Part shown: piece by piece, positions 35,529 to 44,145 of the stretch
Layout of the letters: each line of letters opens with the position of its first letter
Position numbering within the stretch: the first letter of the stretch is position 1
Assembly (NCBI RefSeq): GCF_012726175.1
Contig: NZ_JAASAD010000002.1
Location: forward strand, 1 to 64,000
Length of the DNA stretch: 64,000 nt
Origin: Micromonospora sp. HNM0581
Lineage (GTDB): Bacteria > Actinomycetota > Actinomycetes > Mycobacteriales > Micromonosporaceae
Reading direction: 5' to 3'
Translations under genes and position numbers: made by a program
The notes under the pieces: model-generated
What the model was told of the DNA's origin: nothing
What the model saw: the letters and a program-made list of their open reading frames with translations, nothing else
Database searches by the model: none

Positions 35529-35923
35529 GTGCACCGCACCCGTACCCGGCTCGCCGGTGCGCTGGCCGGGCTGGCCCTGACTGCCACCATGCTGGTGGCC
35601 GTCGCCGCACCCGCCCAGGCCGCGTCGCTGACCCAGGTCACCGGCTTCGGCTCCAACCCCGGAAACTCGCCCTGTACGCGTACCGGCCGGACAACCTGCC
35701 CGCAGGTGCTCCGGTCGGGCCCGGGGTGGGGTGAGGCGCTCTCCACCAAACAGATGGTGGATTAAACGCGGTCGGCTTCGTCACGGTGCACCGGGTCGCC
35801 GGCCTGGGGCACGTTACCCCCGTCGACCCGGGCTCCGGCCTGGAGCAGTGCGGCACCGCCGCAGCGCTGGACACCATCTGCTCGACGTACCACGACGCGG
35901 CCTTCGCCCTCAACAGCGCCCCC
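35529..35923 (+). pseudogene. wrecked extracellular PHB-depolymerase/esterase gene
   Basis: The reading frame starts with a good signal peptide (ALAGLALTATMLVAVAAPAQ) and SLTQVTGFGSNPGN, the normal start of extracellular short-chain PHB depolymerases. One base is missing after NPGN: the shifted frame continues LALYAYRPDNLPAGAPV as expected. The whole middle with the Ser nucleophile is then gone, and the sequence resumes at the C-terminal HRVAGLGHVTPVDPGSGLEQ and LDTICSTYH. So it has a frameshift plus a large internal deletion. It lies between a divergent membrane gene and a palindromic repeat. Confidence 0.75.
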
Positions 35924-36071
35924 CGAGCCCCCCCACCCCCTTACCCCCCCAACCCCTCGCGTTGATCATGAGGTTGACGGCAGTAGTCGATCTTCCAACG
36001 GCCGTCAACCTCATGATCAACGCGAGGGGGCGCGAGGGGGCGCGAGGGGTGGGGGGCTCGGGGGGTGGGGT
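35919..36071. repeat. large nested palindrome, member of a repeat family
   Basis: An inner perfect 29-bp stem (35953-35981 with 36001-36029, 19-base loop) has the core TTGATCATGAGGTTGACGGC. An outer pair of C-rich and G-rich arms (about 35919-35940 and 36047-36071) adds a second stem. The right side has three tandem CGCGAGGGGG units (36021-36049). It lies between the pseudogene and the converging epimerase gene and may act as a bidirectional terminator. Confidence 0.85.
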
Positions 36072-36084
36072 GAGGTGGGTGGGT

Positions 36085-36984
36085 TTAGGGGTGGAGGGCG
36101 GCCTGGAGGGCGGTGGGGAGGTCGGGGTGGCGGAAGACGAACTGGGCTCGGTTGAGGACGCCGGGGAGTACGCGGGTGCTGGTGAGGGCCTCCTGGGCGA
36201 AGCCGCCGAGGGCGACCTTGAGGGCCAGGGCCGGGATCGGGATGACCGCCGGGCGGTTCAGTTGGCGGGCCAGCTCACGGGTGAACTCGGCGTTCGTGAC
36301 CGGGGCCGGGCCGACCACGTTCACCGGCCCGGCGATGTCCGCCCGGGTTAGCAGAAACGTGGTCGCGTGGAGCCAGTCGACCATCGAGATCCACGGCACC
36401 CACTGCCGGCCGCTGCCGAGGCGGCCCGCGATGCCCAGCTTGAACGGCAGCAGTTGCGGCTTGAGCAGCCCACCGTCGCGATGCAGCGGCAGCCCGGTAC
36501 GCAGCCGCACCACCCGTACCCCAGCGTCCTCGGCTGGCCGGGTGGCCGCCTCCCACACCCGGGCCACGTCGGCGAGGAACCCCTCACCGGCCGGCGCGTC
36601 CTCCTCGACCACCCGGTCGCCGGTGTCGCCGTACCAGCCGATCGCCGAGGAGTTCACCAGCACCTCCGGCCGGTCGACCGCGGGCAGGCCGGCGATCGTG
36701 GTGGCCAGGGTGCCCGTGCTGTCCACCCGACTGGATCTGATCAACCGTCGGTAGCTGTCGTCCCAGCGCCGGTCACCGACACCCGCACCGGCCAGGTTGA
36801 CCACCGCGTCGGCCTCGGCGACCACCGCCGGGTCCAGCTGGGCAGCCGACGGCGACCACTGTCGCTCGTCTGCTGTGCGCGGTGGTCGTCGCACCAGCCG
36901 GGTCACCTGGTGCCCGTCGGCGACGAGCAGGTCGACCAGCCGGGTGCCGAGAAAGCCGGACGCGCCGGCCATGAGGATCCGCAT
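36085..36984 (-). CDS. TIGR01777 family epimerase-like protein
   Basis: A 299-residue SDR-fold protein: the Rossmann motif GASGFLGTRLV at residues 6-16, VVNLAGAGVGDRRW, VLVNSSAIGWYGDTGD in the active-site region, and the C-terminal LPGVLNRAQFVFRHPDL typical of this group (SulA/YfcH type, no proven reaction). The start at 36984 gives the family N-terminus; the 33-residue upstream extension is not plausible. The homologue in M. tuberculosis (Rv2216) also sits between the E2 gene and lipB. Confidence 0.87.
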   Translation of the reverse strand: MRILMAGASGFLGTRLVDLLVADGHQVTRLVRRPPRTADERQWSPSAAQLDPAVVAEADAVVNLAGAGVGDRRWDDSYRRLIRSSRVDSTGTLATTIAGLPAVDRPEVLVNSSAIGWYGDTGDRVVEEDAPAGEGFLADVARVWEAATRPAEDAGVRVVRLRTGLPLHRDGGLLKPQLLPFKLGIAGRLGSGRQWVPWISMVDWLHATTFLLTRADIAGPVNVVGPAPVTNAEFTRELARQLNRPAVIPIPALALKVALGGFAQEALTSTRVLPGVLNRAQFVFRHPDLPTALQAALHP

Positions 36985-37120
36985 ACCCCCATCTTCGGGT
37001 ACGCGCGGCGACCCGGTCCGGTCGAGTCGGTCACGCTGGCGTGGTGGCCCCGTTCGGACGAACACCGCTGACCGAAGACGCAAGGCGGCGTCCCGTCCTG
37101 GCAGCGAGACGGGGCGCTTC

Positions 37121-38446
37121 CTACGTCGTGCCGGGGGGTTGGTCGTGCCAGCGGGCGCGGTAGGTGGCTTCGTGAGCCTCGTGGGCGGTGCGTTCCTCGA
37201 AGACGACCGCGCGTAGCGTGTGCCGGGCCTCGGACATCAGTACCACCTCGGCGAGGACCAGACCGACGCAGATGGCGGTGAGCAGACCGAGGGTGGCCAG
37301 GCCGGGCAGCGGCTTGGCGATCGGGATGGCGGCGAGTAGCACCATCAGGGTGCCGACCCGGGTCCAACTCAGTGTGTGCAGGGTGCGTAGCTGGAAGAGC
37401 ATGTTGCCGAGCAGGTAGAGGAACACTCCGCCGAACAGCAGCGGCACGTCTGGGCCCTGTGCCGGCTCGCTGACCGGTAGTCCCGGCTTGGCGATGTCGT
37501 GGAGGATACCTTCGGCGCCGAGGGCGAAGGTGATGATTCCCGCGATCATCGGCAGGTAGAGGTAGGCGTAGGCGTCGCGGGCCATCAGCACCCGTGCCTG
37601 GCCGAGGGTGGCGTGCAGGGCGATCCGGGCGGCCGGGCCGATCAGGTCGTAGTGCACCCACCAGAGGGCGGCGGTGAAGACGATGCCGAGCCCTGCGGCG
37701 ACCACCCCGGGCAGGGTCGGTGACTGGCCGAGCAGGTTACTGCCGAGACCGACGGAGATCACCGATTCGCCGAGGGCGATGATCAGGATCAGGTCGTACC
37801 GTTCGGTCCAGTGTTCCGCCGAGGTCACCCGCCAGCCCCAGGTGCGGATGAGCAGTCCACTGCCGTACTGGAGCAGTACCACGGTCACCCAGAGTCCGTA
37901 CCGGACGAGTTCGGCCAGCCTGGCGTCGGGGATGTGCGCGGGCAGCAGGGCGGCGACCAGCAGCAGGAAGGTGCTCAGGGTCAGTTCGGGAAGGAAGCGG
38001 AAGAAGTGTCGGCGTTCGGTCGGGTTGTCCTTGATGATGTGCAGAAAGAGCCCGAGGTGCACGACACGGATGACCACGTAGCTCACTGCGACGACGACCG
38101 GCCCGGCCTCGCTGGTGCGCGGAACCATGAACGCCTGCGGCAGGGCGAGGGCGAAGCTGAACAGCGCGGCCATTCCGACGACCATCAGCACCGGCACGAA
38201 GCCTTCGCCGATACGGATGCGGGTGGCCACCATCGTGTGCACCACCCAGCACCACCAGAGCACGGCCAGCACCAGCGCGGCGTGCAACAGTTGACTGCCG
38301 CTGATGTTGGCTGCCGTGGCACGGGCGATGATGAAGAACGAGAAGACGAAGACCAGGTCGAAGAAGATCTCGAACTTGTCGACTCGGGTACCGGGTGCGA
38401 TGCCGACGGCGGGACCGAGCCGCCCCCGCCAGCCTGCGTCGCCCAC
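37121..38446 (-). CDS. low temperature requirement protein A (LtrA) family
   Basis: A 441-residue membrane protein with about 12 helices and the LtrA motifs DKFEIFFDLVFVFSFF near the N-terminus and HWTERYDLILIIALGESV in the middle. Function is unknown; the name comes from a Listeria growth phenotype. GTG at 38446. It is on the same strand as, and downstream of, the tetR gene, 45 bases apart, and is not part of the core lipoate-gene order. Confidence 0.85.
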   Translation of the reverse strand: MGDAGWRGRLGPAVGIAPGTRVDKFEIFFDLVFVFSFFIIARATAANISGSQLLHAALVLAVLWWCWVVHTMVATRIRIGEGFVPVLMVVGMAALFSFALALPQAFMVPRTSEAGPVVVAVSYVVIRVVHLGLFLHIIKDNPTERRHFFRFLPELTLSTFLLLVAALLPAHIPDARLAELVRYGLWVTVVLLQYGSGLLIRTWGWRVTSAEHWTERYDLILIIALGESVISVGLGSNLLGQSPTLPGVVAAGLGIVFTAALWWVHYDLIGPAARIALHATLGQARVLMARDAYAYLYLPMIAGIITFALGAEGILHDIAKPGLPVSEPAQGPDVPLLFGGVFLYLLGNMLFQLRTLHTLSWTRVGTLMVLLAAIPIAKPLPGLATLGLLTAICVGLVLAEVVLMSEARHTLRAVVFEERTAHEAHEATYRARWHDQPPGTT

Positions 38447-38491
38447 GCCCTGAGTCTGTCAGCGGCGACGCGGGTGTGATCCCGTTTCGGG

Positions 38492-39070
38492 TCAGCCCGG
38501 CTGGCGGTAGCGGAGGCCGTCCATCAGCAGATTCAGCAGGCGTCGGGCCTGGTCACGTTGCTCCCGGCCGCCGGCGACGAGCGAGACCCCGCTGAGCCCG
38601 GCGAGGACGTCGCCGGGGTCCACGTCAGGGCGGATGGTGCCGGTCGTCGCTCCCGCCGCGAGCAGACGGGTCAGGGCGGTGAGTAGCCGGTCCCGGCTCT
38701 GTGCGAACGGGTTGGTGCCGGCGGCGATCACCAGGCGCAGCGCGTCGGCCATCTCCCGCTTGGTGGAGAGGTAGTCGATGAAGAGGTCCATCCAGGCCCG
38801 GGTCGCCGCTTCGGGAGGCAGCTCTTCGAGCAGTTCGGCGGCGGAGTCACAGAGCCGTTCCAACTCGTTGCGGTAGGCGGCCTCGACCAGCGCCTCACGG
38901 GTGGGAAAGTGCCGGTAGAGCGTACCGATGCCCACCCCGGCGTCGCGGGCTATCTGCTCCAGGGTCACGTCCGCACCGTGGCTGGAGAACGCGCGGACGG
39001 CCGCCTCCAGCAACCTGTGGCGGTTTCGCTGCGCGTCGGCGCGTAGCGGGCGGGTTGGCTGCTCCGGCAC
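38492..39070 (-). CDS. TetR-family transcriptional repressor
   Basis: A 192-residue regulator with an N-terminal helix-turn-helix (LLEAAVRAFSSHGADVTLEQ then IARDAGVGIGTLYRHFPTRE, residues 20-60) and a ligand-binding C-terminal domain. GTG start with AGGAGG at good spacing. It is divergent from the SDR gene at 39209, and two operator-like palindromes lie between them, so it most likely represses the SDR gene and itself until an unknown ligand binds. Confidence 0.88.
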   Translation of the reverse strand: MPEQPTRPLRADAQRNRHRLLEAAVRAFSSHGADVTLEQIARDAGVGIGTLYRHFPTREALVEAAYRNELERLCDSAAELLEELPPEAATRAWMDLFIDYLSTKREMADALRLVIAAGTNPFAQSRDRLLTALTRLLAAGATTGTIRPDVDPGDVLAGLSGVSLVAGGREQRDQARRLLNLLMDGLRYRQPG

Positions 39071-39107
39071 GTCTCCTCCTGAGGGGCGGCCTCCGCCCGG
39101 GGTGGCA

Positions 39108-39156
39108 AACGGAGGAGACTCCGGTTAGCCTGGTCGGTAACGGAGGATCCTCCGTT
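39108..39156. promoter_or_regulatory. two operator-like palindromes between tetR and the SDR gene
   Basis: AACGGAGGATCCTCCGTT (39139-39156) is a perfect 18-bp palindrome. An imperfect copy, AACGGAGGAGACTCCGGTT, lies at 39108-39126. A TAGCCT that could be a -10 (39126-39131) falls between them. This is the layout of TetR autoregulation and control of the divergent gene. Confidence 0.7.
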
Positions 39157-39208
39157 TCTTATCGTGGCGGCGAGTTCGACCGCCGTACCTCTGCGACAAG
39201 GATGGAAC

Positions 39209-40153
39209 ATGACCATCGGCACACCTGTCAGCACCCCGTTCAACGCGGCTTCCACCGCGCTGGACGTCGTAGCCGGCGTCGACCTCACCGGACGCCGGGC
39301 CATCGTCACCGGCGGAGGTTCAGGCATCGGCATGGAGACCGCGCGAGCGCTCGCATCCGCCGGCGCCCACGTCACCATCGCCGTCCGCAAGGCCGTGCAG
39401 GGAGAGCGGGCAGCTGCGGACATCACCGGCACGACCGGCAACGATCGAGTCACCGTGGCCCCACTCGACCTGGCCGACCCGGCCTCGGTGGCCGCCTTCG
39501 CGGCGAACTGGGACGGGCCACTGCACATCCTGGTCAACAACGCCGGCGTCATGGCCTCACCCGAGCTGCGTACCCCGCAGGGCTGGGAGATGCAGTTCGC
39601 CACCAACCACCTGGGACACTTCGCGCTCGCCACCGGACTACGCCCGGCACTCGCTGCCGCCCGGGGCGCCCGGATCGTCTCGGTCAGCTCGGCGGCGCAC
39701 CAGAGGTCGCCGGTCGTCTTCGAAGACATCCACTTCGAGCGCCGAGCCTACGAGCCGTGGGCCGCGTACGGGCAGTCCAAGACCGCGAACATTCTGTTCG
39801 CCGTTGAGGCGAGCCGGCGGTGGGCCGACGACGGCATCCTGGTCAACGCACTGCACCCCGGAGTCATCCACACCAACCTTCAGCGGCACCTCAGCGGGGA
39901 GGAACTGACCCGGTTGCGCGCCCAGAGCGGTCCGACCGCGCCCTCCTGGAAGACCCCGGAGCAGGGCGCCGCCACCTCGGTCCTGCTGGCCGCCTCGCCC
40001 CTGCTCGACGGTGTCGGCGGTCGCTACTTCGAGGACTGCCAGCCGGCCGCACCCCACCAGCCGGGCACCCGCGCGGGCGTCGCCGACTACGCCCTCGACC
40101 CCGAATCCGCCCACCGCCTCTGGAACCTGAGCACCAACACCCCCACTCCCTGA
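39209..40153 (+). CDS. short-chain dehydrogenase/reductase
   Basis: A 314-residue SDR with TGGGSGIGMETARAL (residues 34-48), NNAGVMASPELRTP, and the catalytic Ser in VSVSSAAHQRS followed by YGQSKTAN with Tyr and Lys. It is of the retinol-dehydrogenase/oxidoreductase type, NADP(H)-dependent by sequence style; the substrate is unknown. AAGGA precedes the ATG by six bases. Under probable control of the divergent TetR protein. Confidence 0.87.
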   Translation: MTIGTPVSTPFNAASTALDVVAGVDLTGRRAIVTGGGSGIGMETARALASAGAHVTIAVRKAVQGERAAADITGTTGNDRVTVAPLDLADPASVAAFAANWDGPLHILVNNAGVMASPELRTPQGWEMQFATNHLGHFALATGLRPALAAARGARIVSVSSAAHQRSPVVFEDIHFERRAYEPWAAYGQSKTANILFAVEASRRWADDGILVNALHPGVIHTNLQRHLSGEELTRLRAQSGPTAPSWKTPEQGAATSVLLAASPLLDGVGGRYFEDCQPAAPHQPGTRAGVADYALDPESAHRLWNLSTNTPTP

Positions 40154-40197
40154 CCCACCCTCCCCACCCCCACCCCACCCTGGCGGAAGGCCGCGTC

Positions 40198-40252
40198 GAT
40201 CATGAGGTTGGCGGCACATTCTAAGATCAAGAACGCCGCCAACCTCATGATC
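40198..40252. repeat. palindromic repeat, second family member
   Basis: GATCATGAGGTTGGCGGC (40198-40215) pairs perfectly with GCCGCCAACCTCATGATC (40235-40252) around a 19-base loop. It has the same core as the repeat at 35953-36029 and again lies between converging genes (SDR and sucB). Confidence 0.85.
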
Positions 40253-40308
40253 AACAAGTGGGTCGGTGGTGGGTGGGCCGGGGCGCCCTGCTGGTGCGCT
40301 GGGGAGGG

Positions 40309-42114
40309 TTACAGACCCAGTTCGGCCTCGAAGTTGCCGGCTTCCAGGCGCTCCTTCACCGTGGTGAGGAAGCGGGCCGCGTCGGCGCCGTCGATGAGGC
40401 GGTGATCGTACGACAGGGCCAGGTAGACCATCTGGCGTACCGCGACGACCTCGCCCAGATCGGGGTCGTTCACCACCACCGGACGCTTGACCACGGCACC
40501 CGTACCCAGCATCGCTGCCTGCGGAGACGGAATGATCGGGGTGTCGAAGAGAGCGCCCCGGCTGCCGGTGTTGGTGAGCGTGAAGGTCGCGCCGGCAAGG
40601 TCGTCCGGGCTGATCTTGTTGGTCCGGGTCCGCTCGGCCAGGTCGGCGACCCGCTTGGCGATACCACCCAGGTTGAGGTCACCCGCGTTGCGGATGACCG
40701 GCACCAGCAGACCCCGTTCGGTGTCCACCGCGATGCCGAGGTTCTCGGCGTCCGGGTAGGTGATCGTCCCGGCGTCGAAGTCCATGCTGGCCTGGACGAT
40801 CGGGTACGTCTGGAGTGCCTCGATGGCCGCGAGGGCGAAGAACGGCAGGAACGACAGCTTGACGCCGTGCCGCTGCTGGAACGACTCCTTGGCCTGCGTC
40901 CGCAACTTGGCGACCTTGGTGACGTCCACCTCGACAACGGTGGTCAGCTGCGCCATCTCGTGCAGCGACGACACCATTCGCTTGGCGATCGCCGCGCGGA
41001 TGCGGGGAAGCTTCTCCGTGGTACCCCGCTTGGCGCTCGGCTGCGGCTTGGCGGCAGGCTTGGTGGGAGCCCCCGCAGCCGGCTGCGCCACCGGAGCCGG
41101 TGCTGCCTTGGCAGCCTTGGCAGCCTCGGCTGCCTCCAGTACGTCCTGCTTGCGGATCCGTCCGCCGACCCCGGTGCCGTTGACCGAAGCGAGATCCACG
41201 TTGTGCTGGCCGGCCAGCTTGCGCACCAGCGGCGTCACATAACCGGCCGCCTGCTCACCGCCGTTGGACGGTGCTGCCGCGCGCTGCGGAGCGACGGGTG
41301 TCGGGGGCTGCGCAGCCTGTTCGGCCTTGGCCGGCTCCTGCGCGATCTCGGCCTCGGCAGCCGGCTCGTTGTACGACATGCCCGGCGTCGGCTCCGAGAC
41401 CTCGGGCTTCGGTTCCGGCTTCGCCTGCGGCCCGGGCTCCGGCTTCGCCTCCGCTGCTGGCTTCGGCTCCGGCTTCGACACGGCTGGGGCGCCACCGGCG
41501 GCACCGACCACGGCCAGGGTCGCACCGACCTCGGCGGTCTCGTCCTCGGCGACCGTGATGTCCAGCACGGTACCGGCGACCGGGGACGGGATCTCGGTGT
41601 CGACCTTGTCGGTGGAGACCTCCAGCAGCGGCTCGTCGACCTCGACGGATTCGCCGACCTGCTTCAGCCAGCGGGTGACAGTACCCTCGGTGACGCTCTC
41701 GCCCAGGGCCGGCATCTTCACCGGGGTGCCCTCACCCGACGGCGCCTCGGCGGCCTGCGCCGGCTCCTCGACGGCCGACTGCTCCGCTTCGGCCTGCGGC
41801 TCCGCCGCCGCCGCGGTGGCCTGCTCGGCGGGGGGCTCCTGCTGCTTCGGGGCGGCTCCGTCGCCGGCCGACTCGCCCTCGCCGGAGATCACCGCCAGCT
41901 CGCTGCCGACCTCGGCCGTCTCGTCCTCGCCCACCACGATCCGGGTCAACACCCCGGCCGCCGGGGACGGGATCTCGGTGTCGACCTTGTCGGTGGACAC
42001 CTCAAGCAGCGGCTCGTCGACCTCGACGGTGTCACCCTCCTGCTTGAGCCAGCGCGTGACGGTGCCCTCGGTGACGCTCTCGCCGAGCCGGGGCATGGTG
42101 ACCGATACCGGCAT
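40309..42114 (-). CDS. sucB: dihydrolipoamide acyltransferase (E2) with two lipoyl domains
   Basis: The 601-residue E2 has lipoyl domain 1 (Lys43 in [10 protein letters not shown]), an Ala/Glu/Pro linker, lipoyl domain 2 (Lys near 170, same motif), a Lys/Pro linker, the subunit-binding domain ([20 protein letters not shown]) and the catalytic domain ending in [15 protein letters not shown], with the HxxxDG active site. Usually annotated SucB; in actinobacteria, where 2-oxoglutarate E2 is fused to E1, this protein (DlaT) is the likely pyruvate dehydrogenase E2. GGAG is nine bases before ATG. lpdA lies just upstream, 72 bases away. Confidence 0.93.
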   Translation of the reverse strand: MPVSVTMPRLGESVTEGTVTRWLKQEGDTVEVDEPLLEVSTDKVDTEIPSPAAGVLTRIVVGEDETAEVGSELAVISGEGESAGDGAAPKQQEPPAEQATAAAAEPQAEAEQSAVEEPAQAAEAPSGEGTPVKMPALGESVTEGTVTRWLKQVGESVEVDEPLLEVSTDKVDTEIPSPVAGTVLDITVAEDETAEVGATLAVVGAAGGAPAVSKPEPKPAAEAKPEPGPQAKPEPKPEVSEPTPGMSYNEPAAEAEIAQEPAKAEQAAQPPTPVAPQRAAAPSNGGEQAAGYVTPLVRKLAGQHNVDLASVNGTGVGGRIRKQDVLEAAEAAKAAKAAPAPVAQPAAGAPTKPAAKPQPSAKRGTTEKLPRIRAAIAKRMVSSLHEMAQLTTVVEVDVTKVAKLRTQAKESFQQRHGVKLSFLPFFALAAIEALQTYPIVQASMDFDAGTITYPDAENLGIAVDTERGLLVPVIRNAGDLNLGGIAKRVADLAERTRTNKISPDDLAGATFTLTNTGSRGALFDTPIIPSPQAAMLGTGAVVKRPVVVNDPDLGEVVAVRQMVYLALSYDHRLIDGADAARFLTTVKERLEAGNFEAELGL

Positions 42115-42186
42115 GTTCTCCAGACTCCTTCATTTCCCTGGTGGGGGGAGCGTCGCCCGTCGCCGGGCGCCGCGGGTACGTCGTGC

Positions 42187-43578
42187 TCAGGCGTGCGCGT
42201 GCAGCGGCTTGCCGGCGAGAGCGAGGTGTGCCTCGCCCAGGGCCTCGTTCTGCGTGGGGTGGGCGTGCACGAGCTGTGCCACCTCGCCCGGGTACGCCTC
42301 CCAGTTGTAGATCAGCTGTGCCTCGCCGACCAGCTCACCGACCCGCGCGCCGACCATGTGCACGCCGACCACGGGGCCGTCCTCGACCCGCACCAGCTTC
42401 ACGAAACCGGCCGTCTTGAGGATCTGGCTCTTGCCGTTGCCGCCGAGGTTGTAGTTGTACGTCTTGACCTTGTCGGCGCCGTAGTGCTCCTTGGCCTTCG
42501 CCTCGGTGAGGCCGACCGACGCCAGCTCGGGATCGCTGTAGGTGACCCGGGGAATGCCCGCCTCGTCGATCACCGCCGGGTTCTGGCCGGCGATCTCCTC
42601 GGCGACGAAGATGCCCTGCTGGAAGCCGCGGTGAGCGAGCTGGAGACCGGGCACGATGTCACCGACGGCGTAGACGTTCGGCACGTTCGTCCGCAGCCGC
42701 TCGTCGGTGAGCACGTAACCCCGGTCGACCTTGACGCCCTGCTCCTCGTAGCCGAGATCGGCGGTGTTCGGGCCCCGGCCGACCGCGACCAGCAGCAGCT
42801 CGGCCTCGATGGTGTCGCCACCGGCGATGGTCACCTTCACACCGTTGTCAGTCTTCTCGACCTTCTCGAACGGTTTGCCGACCTTGAAGTTGATCTTACG
42901 TTTACGGAAGGCCCGTTCCAGCGCCTTCGACGACTCCTCGTCCTCGGCGGCGACCAGCCGGGGCAGGGCCTCGATGATCGTCACGTCCACTCCGAAGGAC
43001 TTCCACACGCTGGCGAACTCGACGCCGATCACACCGCCGCCGAGCACGATCGCCGACGTGGGAACCCGGTCCAGGGTCAGGGCGTGGTCGCTGGTGATGA
43101 TCCGCTCACCGTCGACCTCCAGGCCCGGCAGGCTCTTGGCGTACGACCCGGAGGCCAGCACCACGTTACGGCCGGTGTACCGCTTGCCGTCCACCTCGAC
43201 CGTGTTCGGAGCGACCAACCGGCCGTGCCCCTCCACAATCGTGATCGACTTGTTGCCCTTGAGCATGCCCTGCAGGCCCTTGTAGAGCCGCGAGATCACG
43301 CCGTCCTTGTACGAGTTGACCCCGGCCATGTCGATGCCGACGAGCTCGGCCTTCACGCCGAACTGCTCCGACTCGCGGGTCTGGTCGGCGATCTCAGCGG
43401 CGTGCAGCAGTGCCTTGGTCGGGATGCAACCGTTGTGCAGGCAGGTGCCTCCGAGCTTGCCCTTCTCCACGAGCGCGACGGAGAGGCCCAGCTGGGTGGC
43501 GCGCAGGGCGGTCGCGTAACCGCCGCTACCACCTCCGAGGATGACGATGTCGAAGGTTGCGTCGTTCGGCTCGCTCAC
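42187..43578 (-). CDS. lpdA: dihydrolipoamide dehydrogenase (E3)
   Basis: LpdA (463 residues) reoxidises dihydrolipoyl groups of E2 and of the glycine cleavage H protein with FAD and NAD. It has the FAD motif ILGGGSGGYATALRA (residues 13-27), redox pair C46/C51 in GGTCLHNGCIP, NAD motif VLGGGVIGVEFAS and the C-terminal HAHPTQNEAL. GTG at 43578 with GGGAG six bases upstream is chosen; the long upstream open frame is not coding. Transcribed together with or just before sucB. Confidence 0.95.
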   Translation of the reverse strand: MSEPNDATFDIVILGGGSGGYATALRATQLGLSVALVEKGKLGGTCLHNGCIPTKALLHAAEIADQTRESEQFGVKAELVGIDMAGVNSYKDGVISRLYKGLQGMLKGNKSITIVEGHGRLVAPNTVEVDGKRYTGRNVVLASGSYAKSLPGLEVDGERIITSDHALTLDRVPTSAIVLGGGVIGVEFASVWKSFGVDVTIIEALPRLVAAEDEESSKALERAFRKRKINFKVGKPFEKVEKTDNGVKVTIAGGDTIEAELLLVAVGRGPNTADLGYEEQGVKVDRGYVLTDERLRTNVPNVYAVGDIVPGLQLAHRGFQQGIFVAEEIAGQNPAVIDEAGIPRVTYSDPELASVGLTEAKAKEHYGADKVKTYNYNLGGNGKSQILKTAGFVKLVRVEDGPVVGVHMVGARVGELVGEAQLIYNWEAYPGEVAQLVHAHPTQNEALGEAHLALAGKPLHAHA

Positions 43579-43758
43579 GTCCAACTCCCAGGTCGCTTCG
43601 CTGCATCGGGGGTCACGGCGGGGTAACACGGACACACCCCACCTCGGCCATCTTGTCACCACCTCGTCGCACCCGCGTACCGAGGTGCCCAACGACACGT
43701 TGTCGCCACGTACCCTTGGCTCTGCCTTCGATACGCCACGACTGGGGGAGACGGCTCG

Positions 43759-44088
43759 GTGGGACTGTTCCGGCGAAGTAAGCGACCACGCGCGGCTGAC
43801 CCTGACCGTAGGGCCAATCGTGCCGATCTGGAGCACCTTGAGAACTTTGTTCATACCCGCAAGGGCGTCGAGGCATACATCGAACCGCGTACCACCGTCA
43901 CCGAGACCACGGTCATCCTGATCGCCGACGACGGCGAGTGGACCCGACGCCGGATCGACGGGCCGGACGGCGCCCGGCGGTTCGCGTACCGACTGAGCAT
44001 CCCGATCTACGACGTGGCGTTGATGGGCTACCCGCAGCGGATGCGTGACTACAACGAGCGCCGCAAACGCCGTCCCGAGCAGTACTGA
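43759..44088 (+). CDS. conserved actinobacterial protein of unknown function
   Basis: A 109-residue protein: basic N-terminus, then HLENFVHTRKGVEAYIEPRT, TVILIADDGEWTRRRIDGPD and YRLSIPIYDVALMGYPQRM. This compact beta-rich protein is recurrent next to lpdA or pepA genes in actinobacteria, as I recall, with no assigned role. GTG at 43759 follows GGGGGAG. It is divergent from lpdA and convergent with pepA. Confidence 0.75.
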   Translation: MGLFRRSKRPRAADPDRRANRADLEHLENFVHTRKGVEAYIEPRTTVTETTVILIADDGEWTRRRIDGPDGARRFAYRLSIPIYDVALMGYPQRMRDYNERRKRRPEQY

Positions 44089-44097
44089 GCCGGGCCC

Positions 44098-44138
44098 GGA
44101 AGGGCCCCTTACGCCAGGCGGCAGCGAGGGACCCTTCC
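44098..44138. terminator. bidirectional terminator between convergent genes
   Basis: GGAAGGGCCCC (44098-44108) pairs with GGGACCCTTCC (44128-44138) with one mismatch around a 19-base loop, ten bases after one stop and eight bases before the other. Confidence 0.7.
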
Positions 44139-44145
44139 GTGCGCC

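Noticed and set aside
43579..43854. Upstream in-frame extension of lpdA
   Set aside because: The added 92 residues are arginine/serine-rich, and a good ribosome site marks the GTG at 43578.
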